Source: Entoloma clypeatum
Lineage: Eukaryota > Basidiomycota > Agaricomycetes > Agaricales > Entolomataceae
Length of the DNA: 64,000 bases
Direction of reading: 5' to 3'
NCBI GenBank assembly: GCA_963565915.1
Contig: OY751495.1
Span: 2,976,001-3,040,000, forward strand
Shown: positions 10,966 to 21,049 of the stretch, one piece after another
Layout of the letters: each line of letters opens with the position of its first letter
Position numbering within the stretch: position 1 is the stretch's first letter
Translations under genes and position numbers: made by a program
The notes under the pieces: model-generated
The model's input: the letters and a program-made list of their open reading frames with translations, nothing else
The model's database searches: none
Told to the model about the DNA's origin: nothing

Positions 10966-11240
10966 GTGGTTTGGGGGCGGTAGCCCCCAACGAGCTGTGA
11001 CCCGTGTGAAGCTCAACGGTTGTGAGCAATGCTCACTGCTGTAGCGAAGCACGGGTTAATAAGCTCATCTATACTACTAATGGGAGGGAAGGTGGGAATC
11101 TGGTTGTTTGACATTTTGACAACAGTGGAAATAGTATGACCAAGACTGAAAAAAAGTTATGTAAGTCTTATGTAAAATTACATAAGAAATTGGTCAGCTT
11201 TTTGTCCTCCCCTCATGGTGAGCACGAAGTGCGAACCTTT
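10966..11240. repeat. Helitron-type terminal junction, copy 1
   Basis: Contains a GC hairpin (TTGGGGGC, loop GGTA, GCCCCCAA), then GAGCAATGCTCACTG, a GAAGCACGGGTTAATAAGCTC word, an AT-rich spacer, CCTCCCC, and a short hairpin GCAC-GAA-GTGC near 11219-11229. A second copy with the same word order is at 18190-18475. The two copies bracket the Rep-helicase gene, so they probably mark the boundaries of tandem Helitrons. The exact CTRR terminus could not be assigned. Confidence 0.5.
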
Positions 11241-11999
11241 TTTCCCCTGGATTTTCATGGACCCTTGATGGTGGCAGGGAACCTTTTTGTTCTTGATTGA
11301 TGGAACCCTGCATCAAGGGATGTTCCCATTTTGGACATTCAGACATCAAAACATGAGGAAAACATGTGTTCATCATGAGGAAAACATCACTTCTGCCTTT
11401 CTTTTCCTCAATCCCCCACCATCTTCCCCTTCTTGAGTTGAGCAGGTATTGTCCCCTGTGCAGTGACCTTCATTGTTGATCAAGGTGAAGTCCAGAGAAG
11501 TCCTGGGTCCCTGGCTTCCTTGAAAGAGGTGTCTGCCAGTTGTTTTTTTGGACCTCTCTCTGGACTGCAGTATACAGGGAGATTGAGTTGTTCTTACAAC
11601 TGATTTTGTCTCCATTTCAACTGTTGCTGCTTGAACCGATTTCACTTTTGGATTTCATTGCAAAGGTGTGATCATATTTCTCTTCCCTTTTCTTTTCTGG
11701 CCACAGCAAGATCACAATGCTCATTTTGCGAGCACGATTTTTTGTGTCACCAGGGTACAGCCTATTCATGAGACAAAGTACGTTGGACTGGGACGTCTGA
11801 GAGGCTGGAGTAATGTTGAGCCCAACTCTGCCGAAATACCGTACTTGACAAGGCTGTGATATACACAGCGCGGTCGTGGGTTTGGCTTTGAGTGACCCAG
11901 ACTGTTCTCACTGCAAGTGGTTGTATTCGCTTTTTCTGTATCTGCTGCAAGGCTCTGTCTCTAATTCTAACATTGAATTAATTCTGCTATGTATGTTAT
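11241..11999 (+). other. 5' region of the Helitron, no confident gene
   Basis: AT/CT-rich leader before the Rep-helicase frame. A 3' splice site (TTTAATTAG) lies just before 12044, so upstream exon(s) may lie here; small frames at 11373-11645 (minus) and 11668-11859 (plus) have no recognisable domain. Confidence 0.35.
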
Positions 12000-14900
12000 T
12001 TGGATATTTTGTCTTTGAACTTACTTTATTCATATTTAATTAGGTCTTTTACACCTCCGGCTGGCCCATCACCTCCTGCTTCTCCTGTCACTCCTGACAA
12101 TCAGATGACTGATCCAGACCATCAGCGAAATCAATACAGGAATGTGTCACAACCTTCATTGCCTGTCCCACCTCAGCCAAACTTTGGAGCGATGATGGCT
12201 GCTTTGATTCCAGAAACTTATATCCCTCCCATTCACCATTTACCTGTTGGACCAGCCAATCTGTTGGGTCCTGCAGCAGCAATACATCAAACCCATATTC
12301 CTCCTATCCACCAACTATCTGCTGTTGCACCAGGAATCGCTGCAGCGATTCCTGATACCCATTTGCCAGACAATTGGAATGCTCCCTTGCAGCATGCTCT
12401 TCCTCTTGCTCCACCTTTACCACTGCCACCCCAGAGAGGACATCCTTCCATATACCAACAACAATCACTTCAGCAACTGCAAGAGGAGTTTAGACAAAGG
12501 TCTGAGCAGCAGAGACATGTTGCTCTGTTATTGGCTCAGGAACAGCAGAGACACCATGCACAGATGGTAGCCCAGGAACAGCAGAGACAGCTTCAATTGG
12601 AGGAGGAGACTCAAAGGCATCAGATGCAGCTAATGGCTCAACAACAGGAGTTGGCTTTTCAGGAGGAACAGAGATGTCAGATCCAGTTGCAGGAGGATCA
12701 ACAACGACAGCAGGAGTTGAGACTGCAAGAACAACAGCAGGCTGCTGCATTACAGGCTGAACAAAGACTGCTCTCAGTCCATGCAGAGCGGGAGCGCCAG
12801 AATGCTGAAATTGCAGCCAGACACATGGCATATCTTCAGGCTTTGGAGGCTGAACGTCAGGCTGCCTATGATCCTGATGCTGATAATCCACAGCATAACC
12901 AGATAGATGAGGATGAACGGTTGGCTCAACAGATTCTTGATGAGGAGCAGGCACAGTTGGCTCACCAGGCAGACTTGGCTCGATTGGAATGTCATCGACT
13001 GGCAGCTGAGGCACTGGAAAATGAAAATCAGAATGAAGTCACTCCAGACCAGCAGCAGGCTCAGAATGATTATCAACAGAATATTGATGGTGGTGGTGGT
13101 GGTAATGATGATTTGGAGCAGCAACAACCTCCAGAGCCAGATGGGAACAACCAAGCACCTCCTGCACCACTGCAGAATATTTATGGACACAACTGGCCAC
13201 TTCCATTTCCCAGAGGTCGTGTTTCCTATGATGTTGAGCCTGATCGGCAGGACTTGGGGCTCATGAATGTTGTATGCAGCTATTGCCATGCACTTCACTT
13301 TGATGCAGAGAAGCTATCCAAGTCCACCAGAAATAATCCAAGGTTTGGCATGTGCTGTCTTCAGGGGCAAATCCAGCTCACATCCTATCAACGTGCACCT
13401 GAGGAACTATGGCGCTTTCTATCTGGCATCCATCAATTTTCAAGCTGCTTTAAAAAGAACATTCGTCAGTACAATGCTGCCTTTGCATTTACTTCTCTGG
13501 GTGTCAGGCTTGATCTGGCAGTTGTCAATGGATCTGGACCCTACAGCTTTCAGATTCAGGGAGAACTACACCATCTATCTGGTGCCTTGGTGCCAAGAGA
13601 TAATTTGGTACCATCCTATGCCCAGATGTACATCTATGATGCCGACGAACAGCTACAGATGCGTGGAGCACGCAACATCAATCTGGATGCAACCATCATT
13701 GCTGAGCTTCAGGCTATGCTGCACCGGGACAATCCATATGTTGAGCGCTATAAGCAGGCATGGCAAATCATGAATGAGAAGCCACCTGAGGAACAGCACA
13801 ATGTCCGTCTCATTCTCACAGCTGATGGCATGTGTTACAGACTCTATGGTATGGCCCGACTCGGCGCCCTCTTACAAACTTACTATGTCTAATGTCTACT
13901 TTCGCAACCTTCGATTCCCAGTCTGACTCATTACATTACTTCGTCATCCCCTTTAGTATACTTCGCTCCCGCACTGACTCGCTTTCCGCAGTCAGCTTAC
14001 TCACTGTACATAGCCTTCCACAGTCGCCTTACTCATGTGCACTGCCTTCCACAGTACTGACTCATCCGCTACCGCCTATAGTCAGTACCTATATAAACCT
14101 CTTGTACTATAGTAGATTCCTTAGATTTAGCAATCACTTTGCTCTTCGCCTTTCCACTTTCCTGCATACTCTGCCCGAACCTTGGAACGGTTTGTTAAGC
14201 ATAACAGCATGGATCCCAGGAGATACAATCTGCCCAATGATGCCAATGAAATTGCTGTTATTATTCCAGGCAACAGTTTGATCCAGCCAAAAAATGACAG
14301 AGACATTGTGTTGCGCTTCAGGGATGGTCGTCTGAAAGAAATGAGCAACCTCCATCCTCTCTATTCTCCTCTCCACCATGTCCTTCTATTTCCCTCTGGC
14401 CAATATGGCTGACATCCAAAGCTTCCCATCCATCCTGGTGCTGAAGGTCAGACACAGAGCAAATTTGTCAGTGAACACTGCTATTATGCATATCATCTCC
14501 AACCAAAGGATGTGCCACTTCGAGAACAGCCTCCAATGTTTCTTTGTGGAAAGTTGTTTCAACAGTTTATTGTTGATGCCTGGGCCTCCCATCAACAGAA
14601 CCTCTTGGCTTGGTGCTTCCACAATCAAAAGAGATTGCAAGCAGATGTCTATCAGGGCTTGCAGGATGCAGCACATGGGGACAATGACCAGAATCTCAAC
14701 TTGGCAAATCATGGTCAACGGATAATTCTGCCCTCTTCTTTCATGGGAAGCGAACGACAGTTGAATCAGTCATTTCAGGACTCTATGGCTCTGTGCCGAC
14801 TCCTATTGGTTCCTCATGTCTTTTGTACCATGACAGCCAATCCAAACTGGGAAGAAATCACAAATGCTCTGTTCACACTGCCAGATGGATCCAAGCAAAA

Positions 14901-17900
14901 GTCACAGGACCGTCCAGATATTGTCTCCAGAGTATTTGAGCTGAAGAAAAATGCAGTCCTGAGAGAGATCAAATCAGGAGTTGTGTTTGGCAAAGTCACT
15001 GGCATGGTGCATACTATCGAGTTTCAGAAAAGAGGTCTGCCCCACATGCACCTCTTGATTTGGTTGGACGAGGAGTACAGAATCCAAACACCAGAAGAGA
15101 TCGATCATATGATTTCAGCAGAGATTCCTGACAAAGAAAAACATCCACGGCTTCACAAACTGGTGACTTCCTTTATGCTCCATGGCCCATGCAATCAGCA
15201 ATGTTTGGTCAATGGAAAGTGTAGTAAAGGATACAAAAAAGACTTCCAGGAGACCACTCAATTTTCTGAAAATGGATATCCAGCATACCGGAGGCGCAAG
15301 AATAATGTTACATTCAAAAAGAGTGAATATAATCAAACTGATGGGTAAGTGCTTTGTTTGAACCATTGAAAATTTTTAATTTATTGGTTTTTACAGAGCG
15401 CCTGATGAACATGTGTATACCAATGAGTGGGATTTTTCTTTTTGAATCAATTGAACAAATTTGAATTGATTGGTTTTTACAGAGATGTGGTCCCCCATTG
15501 TCCATATTTGGTTTGGAAGTATGAATGCCACTTCAATACCGAGATCACAGTTTCTCTCAAATCAGTCACCTATATCCACAAGTACATCAGAAAGGGAACA
15601 GACAAAGCGACAGTCAAAATTTCTGCTGAAGGTGGTGACCAGCAGCGAAATGAAATCAAGGAGTTCCTTGATGCCTGCTATGTGTCTGCCTCTGAGGCAT
15701 GTTGGAGGTTGTTTGAGTTTGGCATGCATGACATATCCCCCACTGTCTACCGCCTTCCTGTCCATCTGCCCAACTGCCAGATGATCTACTACAATGATGA
15801 TGACAATGTGGATGAGGTCTTGAGTCGCTCTAATATTGACCTGACACCCTTGACTGCATGGTTCAAAGCAAATCAGCGGGAGGAGGGAGCACACACCATT
15901 CTCTACCAGGACTTTCCCCAGAAGTATTCCTATGACAAAAAGACCAAGGTCTGGAAGGCTAGAACCCACAGTGCTGGTGCGATTGGTCGCATGTACTTTG
16001 TGTCTCCTGCCCAGAATGAATGCTTCTATCTCAGGCTGCTTTTGACAAAGATTCCTGGTGCTATCTCCTTTGAATTTTTGCGCACAGTCAATGGTGTACT
16101 GCTGGAGAACTTCAAGCAGGCCTGCTTGGAAAATGGGTTTCTGCAAGATGATGGAGAATGGAAACAGTGCCTTTCTGAAGCTGTTGTAATGCAAACTGGA
16201 TCAGCAATGCGGTCTTTGTTTGCCATCATTCTAATCCACTGCTTCCCTGTCCATCCCGATGTGCTCTGGGATGAATTCAAGGAACCAATGTGCCACGATT
16301 TGGAGTGGGCCCTCAGACAGCGCTTTTCTGATAGAGAATTTACTCCAGACCAGGTCTATGACTTTGGACTGTATCTCTTGAAAAAGATTTTGAGAAAGTC
16401 TGGCAAACAGCTCATCCAATTTCCACCAATGCCATCTGTTGCAGATCCTGAGACTTGGGAGGGAATGGCCATCGGCAACCACATGCTGCATGAGCAGCTG
16501 GACTATGACATCGACACACTGAAAACCATGGTAGAGCACAATTGTAGTTTGTTCAACAACGAACAGAAGCTGGCATTCGATGCAGCAATGCTTTCTATCA
16601 ACAACAATGAGGGCAAGTTGCTGTTTATTCACAGTGGGGGTGGTGGTGGCAAGACATTTTTGTGCAACACCATTGCTGCCAAAGTCAGATCTGAAAGACA
16701 TGTTGCTCTTTGTGTTGCATCCTCTGGCATAGCTGCTTTGCTCCTTGAAGGTGGTCGCACTGCACATTCAAGGTTCAAGATTCCTTTGAATTTGGATGAA
16801 CAGTCAGTTGGAATGGTGAAGCGCACAGATCCCATCTTTGACGTGTTGCAGAGAACAAAGGTTATTATCTGGGATGGAGTGCCAATGCAGCACAAGAATG
16901 CACTCATGGCTGTTGATTGAAATCTCAGAGATCTGTTGCAGAATGATGTACCATTTGGTGGGATCACTGTTGTGTTTGGTGGAGACTTCAGACAGACACT
17001 CCCAGTTGTTGTTAGAGGATCAAAAGAGCAGACAATTGCTGCATCATTTTGCAAAAGCACTCTTTGGCAACATGTGAAGGTTTACTACTTGAAGCAGAAT
17101 ATGCGGCTTCACCAAACTCCAGGCAGTGTACAACATGCAGCATGGCTTCTAGAGATTGGTGCCGGGACTAATGTGGATGACAAGGAGATGGTGGAAATTC
17201 CAGCTGGCATGTGCTGTGATGAAAAAACTGTGGACAGCCTGATTGGATCAATCTATGATGGGATTTCAGACAACACACCAAAGACAGACAACAATCCTGT
17301 GTGCAAAGAATGATGATGTTGACAAGATGAATGACATTCTTCTGGACAAACTATATCCAACTGCAGAGAAACATGTCAAATGGAGTGTTGATTCTGTCAA
17401 TCTGCCTGGTGGTGATGATGGACACTTATATCCGACAGAGTTTCTTGCATCTCTCAAGTCAGGAGGACTTCCACTTGCGAAGCTTATACTAAAGGCTGGA
17501 GCACTGATCATGGCACTTCGAAATCTGGATCCATCTCTGGGACTGTGCAATGGAACACGGATGATTGTGGAAGAAGTGCGACATTGTTTGTTGAAGTGCC
17601 GGATTATTACTGGAGATGTGAAGTTTGCTGGAAAAATTGCACTTATTCCACGTGTAACATTGGAGCCATCAGATGAGACACTGCCAGTACCATTGCGACG
17701 ATTGCAGTTTCCAGTTCGGTTGTCATTTGCGATGACGATGAACAAGTCTCAAGGGCAGGGATTGGAAAAAGTGGGATTGTCTTTGCAGACACCAGTGTTT
17801 TCGCATGGTCAATTGTATGTTGGATTGTCACGGTGTACATCAGGAGAACAGATCAAGGTTTTGCTGCCGGAAGGAAATACGGATAACAAGACACAAAACA

Positions 17901-17938
17901 TTGTGTACAAGGCAGTTTTCCATGGTTTGGAATTGTAA
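12000..17938 (+). pseudogene. Helitron Rep-helicase (HUH endonuclease plus PIF1-type helicase)
   Basis: Segments: 12000-13832, 14212-15344, 15397-15426, 15483-17938. The first segment has a long Gln/Glu coiled coil (about 12460-12880), then a zinc-ribbon region (VVCSYCHALHF...GMCC). The Rep domain has the HUH motif PHMHLLIW (His codons 15043-15045 and 15049-15051) and two tyrosines in YIHKYIRKG (15571, 15583). The helicase has Walker A GGGGGKT (about 16637-16656), [11 protein letters not shown] and the late SFAMTMNKSQGQ and YVGLSRC motifs. Introns 15345-15396 and 15427-15482 are inferred from GT-AG and frame. Defects: solo LTR, TGA at 14410-14412 (Trp expected), Walker B WDE changed to WDG (GGA at 16876-16878), TGA at 16918-16920 (Arg expected), frameshift near 17290. 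The true N-terminus is unresolved. Confidence 0.85.
13833..14206 (+). repeat. Solo LTR of the A/B/C gypsy family in the Helitron gene
   Basis: A 374-bp TGTTACAG...CATAACA unit flanked by the 5-bp target duplication GCATG (13828-13832 and 14207-14211). It matches the LTRs of gypsy C (59932-60320) in order and content, including the TATATAAACC promoter word. Excision at the duplication restores the frame ...ADGM-DPRRYNLPND. It is therefore the product of LTR-LTR recombination after a full insertion. Confidence 0.93.
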
Positions 17939-18094
17939 GTGGGTGATAAGATTGGATTTTGGACAATTGACTTACTATGAGATAACAGATAAGAAAGAAA
18001 TGGATAACTGTCATATTCTAAATATTTATATATAACTATCTCTGTGCTGTATGATATATCTCATGTTTGTAAAACATTGTAGATAACAAACACT

Positions 18095-18125
18095 GTCCCC
18101 ACCCCCCACCCCCCAGAGGGGGGTG
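18095..18125. other. Strong GC hairpin in the Helitron 3' region
   Basis: Arms CCACCCCCC and GGGGGGTGG with loop AGA. Stable hairpins are expected close to the 3' end of Helitrons, where they stop rolling-circle transfer, but a second hairpin (TTGGGGGC / GCCCCCAA) at about 18195-18215 is a better match to the terminal copy at 10966. Confidence 0.5.
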
Positions 18126-18189
18126 GAACTGAATATTGCTATGAAATATTGTACATATGCCTGCGAGCCTTGGCAAGCACAAAAACTCG

Positions 18190-18475
18190 CAGCAGGGGTT
18201 TGGGGGCGGCAGCCCCCAACGAGCTGTGACCTGTGCGAAGCTCAACGGTTGTGAGCTTTTGCAAGCACCGCGAGCAATGCTCACTGCCGTAGCAAAGCAC
18301 GGGTTAATAAGCTCGTCTATAACAAGTGGGAGGGTGGGGTCGATGACTAAGATTGGTCAGAACTGACTAAGATTGATGAATCTTAGTAAGCTGAGTCAGG
18401 ATTGGTAAGTCTTACTTAAGCAAAATCCCTCCCATGTACTGTCTGACGAGTGCGAAGCACGAGCCATGGCTCCAT
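18190..18475. repeat. Helitron-type terminal junction, copy 2
   Basis: Same word order as 10966-11240: GGGGGC/GCCCCC hairpin, GAGCAATGCTCACTG, CCGT(A)GC-AAA-GCACGG hairpin, GGGTTAATAAGCTC, GGGAGGG, AT-rich spacer, CCCTCCC, and a GTGC-GAA-GCAC hairpin at about 18450-18462. The presence of both the 3'-type and the following elements at each site suggests head-to-tail Helitrons. Confidence 0.5.
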
Positions 18476-19482
18476 CAATCTCCCATCAATCCATTGATGC
18501 AGCCATCAATTCACTGAATATTCTGGATCCTTTCACTGAAGGTATGTATGCTATGTGGGCCATGTATTGTAGCATGTATTTGAGTAACCTGAACAAAATA
18601 TGGAGTGAAGTAAAAATAACCATGAATGGCTGTAAAGAAATAAGATATTTGCCTGATGAGACTGCAGAATTGTTACAATTTGTGTAGGGACTTTCTGGCT
18701 TATTCCTTCAGCGAAAATCATCCATAATATGCATAATGCAAGGGCCAAAAAAGATGATAGGGATCTGTTCCACGGATCTGTTGATATTATGAAAATAAGC
18801 AGAAAAGAGGGGGGTCAGGGTGTGTACTGTATATAGGCAATTCCCAGCTTATTTATTTGGCGAAAATCATCCATGATATGGATAATGCAAGGGACAAAAG
18901 AGACGATAGGGATCCGTTCCACGGATCTGCTTATATTCAGTGTTTTGTTGAAATATAGAAAAATGGGGAGAACATGGGTTTCATGACTGATTGGAACATT
19001 ATTTACCTTACTCCTCCAGTCAAATTCACTCATTCAATGCACAAATCAAGGATACAGAAGGTGGAATGTATTTCCCCCATCGTTTTGTCAGTATTAAATA
19101 TTTTGTTGAAGCGACTCAGTAAGCAACAGGTAAACAACAGAAAGTGATTGGACTTACCAACCAGTTTTAGTGGAAAACCCAGATTTTTGCAATCAGTAAG
19201 CAACGGGTAAACAACAGAAAGGCAGGAGGCTTGAGTGCAGTAGACATACATGTGATGCAATTTTTTGGAAAAATGATTCTATAATACATCAATTATGGAC
19301 ACAAACAGTGACTTTTTCACACCACACCAACCTCCATGCTGTATGGCGCATTTTCTCATGCCCGCGCCATACGGCACGGGTCATACCCTTGTATATACAG
19401 TTAGATACATGAGCCATGTATGGTAGAGAGTCTGGGCAGCAAATTGATGTATCAAATCGCATTGTAAATTGTGATAAACAGT
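18476..19482. other. Non-coding stretch with internal duplications
   Basis: No convincing gene. It contains a direct repeat of about 95 bp (18692-18790 and 18843-18945, sharing a GCGAAAATCATCCAT start and a TTCCACGGATCTG end) and a shorter duplication around AAACAACAGAAAG (19095-19150 and 19195-19225). It ends at a fragment of LTR. Confidence 0.5.
18692..18945. repeat. Direct repeat pair, about 95 bp each
   Basis: The two copies share GCGAAAATCATCCAT, GATA(A/G)GGATC and TTCCACGGATCTG in the same order about 155 bp apart and differ by scattered substitutions. Confidence 0.6.
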
Positions 19483-19512
19483 GAGTTGTTGGATCGTAAG
19501 GTCGCCCTTACA
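19483..19512 (+). repeat. 30-nt 3' terminus of a D-type LTR
   Basis: This 30-nt stretch is identical to the terminal 30 nt (sense) of the 5' LTR of gypsy D (plus coordinates 45160-45189, reverse complement), ending GCCCTTACA. Upstream of it the similarity stops. Downstream the G1 integrase frame begins at once, so it marks a past insertion inside G1 that later lost most of the LTR. Confidence 0.7.
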
Positions 19513-20758
19513 GGGCTGCGACAGATGTCAACAATCAAAAAATGTGCCTCAACCGCTAGCCGGTAAATTAAAAGCAAACACAGAACATGCAGGACCATGG
19601 AAACATGTTACAGCAGATTTTATTGTAGGACTTCCAGAAGCTCAGGGGTACAACACAGTATTAGTTGTGGCTTGCAGATTGACAAAGCAATCACACTTTA
19701 TCAAAACACGCGATGAAGTCTCAGCAGAAGGATTAGCTAAACTATATCAGGACGAAGTCTGGAAACTTCATGGACTGCCAGAATTGTTAACGTCAGACCG
19801 AGGACCACAATTTGCGGCAATATTTATGAAGGAACTAAATAAAATATTGGGGATCACAACTAAATTATCAACGGTGTATCATCCGCAAACAGACGGACAG
19901 ACGGAACACATCAACCAGGAGTTGGAGCAATATCTAAGATCATTTATTTCCCATCGGCAAACAGATTGGCCCGAATGGATGGCAACCGCGGAGTTTGCCT
20001 ATAATAATAAAATTCACACGGCAACTCAGTTTTCACCGTTCTATGTAAATTATGGGTTTAACCCTAGGATGGGCGTAGAACCTCGGAGGGCAGAAAAGTC
20101 AGAACCAGCAAAAGAATTCGCAGAGCGAATGAAGAAGATTCATGAGGAGGCAGAAGCAGCGCTAGTAAAAGCATGAGAAGAGATGGAACGGTATGCGAAC
20201 CTGAAACGGGGTGATGCACCAGTTTACAAAGTTGGCGACAAAGTTTGGTTATCGACTAAAGAGCTAAAGTTGAACCGACCCTTAAAGAAACTTGCCAAAC
20301 GATGGATTGGACCCTATACCATAACCCAAATCATTTCGTCACACGCTGTAGAACTGAAATTACCAAAAACTTGGAAAATCCACCCAGTCATCAATGTATC
20401 ACAGGTCCGATTATTTAAAGAACCACTATTTATATCACAAAGGGTGCAGGCACCAAACCCGATAGTTATCAATGGCGAAGAGGAGTACGATGTCGCTAAA
20501 GTTATTGACTCAAGGTTGAAGAGAGGGAAGCTGGAATATTTAGTGCAATGGGAGGGTCTGACTCAGGACCACAACACGTGGGAACCCGAGGATCACCTAG
20601 AACATGCCAAGGAAGCGGTGGAGGACTTCTTTAAATTAAACCTGAATGCACCCTGGCGCTTACGCGCAAACATCTTTGAAGGATTGGAATTTAAATCATA
20701 TGAGAATTTCACAGACACCCCGGACGACATCATATCTCGCCTGGAAGTCGAGATCTAG
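19513..20758 (+). pseudogene. pol: G1 integrase and chromodomain
   Basis: The frame resumes at the integrase zinc-finger Cys pair (CDRC), then the catalytic core with ADFIVGLP (first Asp), TSDRGPQF (second Asp), and the HPQTDGQTEHINQELE region with its catalytic Glu. The frame from 19481 ends at a TGA at 20174-20176 where Arg or Trp is expected; reading continues in frame through 20183-20758 with the SH3-like segment and a chromodomain (EEYDVAKVIDS...EYLVQWEGL...NTWEPEDHL). Apart from the missing His half of the zinc finger and one stop, the core looks complete. Confidence 0.85.
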
Positions 20759-20769
20759 AAAGGGGGTAA
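20759..20769 (+). other. Polypurine tract of G1
   Basis: AAAGGGGGTAA immediately before the TG of the 3' LTR, the standard plus-strand primer position. Confidence 0.7.
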
Positions 20770-21049
20770 TGTTATGATCGTATTTTCACTTTTTACTTTA
20801 TCTTATCTTATCTCGATCTTATCTTATCTCATACATGAGGACATCTTATCATTATCGCGCAGCATGACGCTGCCACAATGCAGCCTCATGGAATTTACAT
20901 ATATAAGTAGGGTACTTTCACTTGTATTCGATAGCTTGTTCTCTTGAGATTCCTGCTGGGTCTCTTGGCAATACAGTTCTCTTATCATCTTTCCACTTCG
21001 TTCCTAAGTTTGGGCTCACAACGTCGTTTGACTTAGCGTCGCCTCAACA
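20770..21049 (+). repeat. 3' LTR of G1 (280 bp)
   Basis: Begins TGTTATGATC and ends CCTCAACA. It holds a TCTTA/TCTCG simple-repeat tract near its start and a TATATAAG promoter word at about 20899-20906. The next five bases, AATGG, would be the target duplication, but the partner lies outside the window. Confidence 0.75.

Larger units (their letters stand above)
11070..18330 (+). mobile_element. Helitron H2, nearly complete, inactivated
   Basis: A rolling-circle transposon carrying one large Rep-helicase gene (12000-17938) between two copies of a terminal-type repeat. Inactivating lesions are few: a solo LTR at 13833-14206, two stop codons, one frameshift and a Walker B substitution. The 3' non-coding part (17940-18320) carries two strong hairpins. 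Ends are approximate. Confidence 0.7.
523..21049 (+). mobile_element. Ty3/gypsy element G1 (chromovirus), split and decayed
   Basis: Two halves of one plus-strand gypsy element: gag, protease, RT and RNase H at 523-3847; integrase, chromodomain, polypurine tract and 3' LTR at 19513-21049. The left half stops just after RNase H, and the right half resumes at the CxxC end of the integrase zinc finger, so roughly 100 codons between them are missing. This was therefore not a simple insertion: insertion plus deletion is needed. The 15.7 kb between holds a chromovirus fragment, repeats and a Helitron. The 3' LTR is followed directly by helicase coding sequence, so G1 itself sits in Helitron-type helicase DNA. 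Confidence 0.75.

Noticed and set aside
11020..11085. A CTAA-T end as the exact Helitron 3' terminus
   Set aside because: Copy 1 has a CTAA followed by T near 11082, but copy 2 lacks a CTRR at the matching position, so the terminus stays unassigned.
12490..13298. Two 174-codon minus-strand frames opposite the Helitron N-terminus
   Set aside because: They are shadows of the CAG-rich coiled-coil coding sequence on the plus strand.
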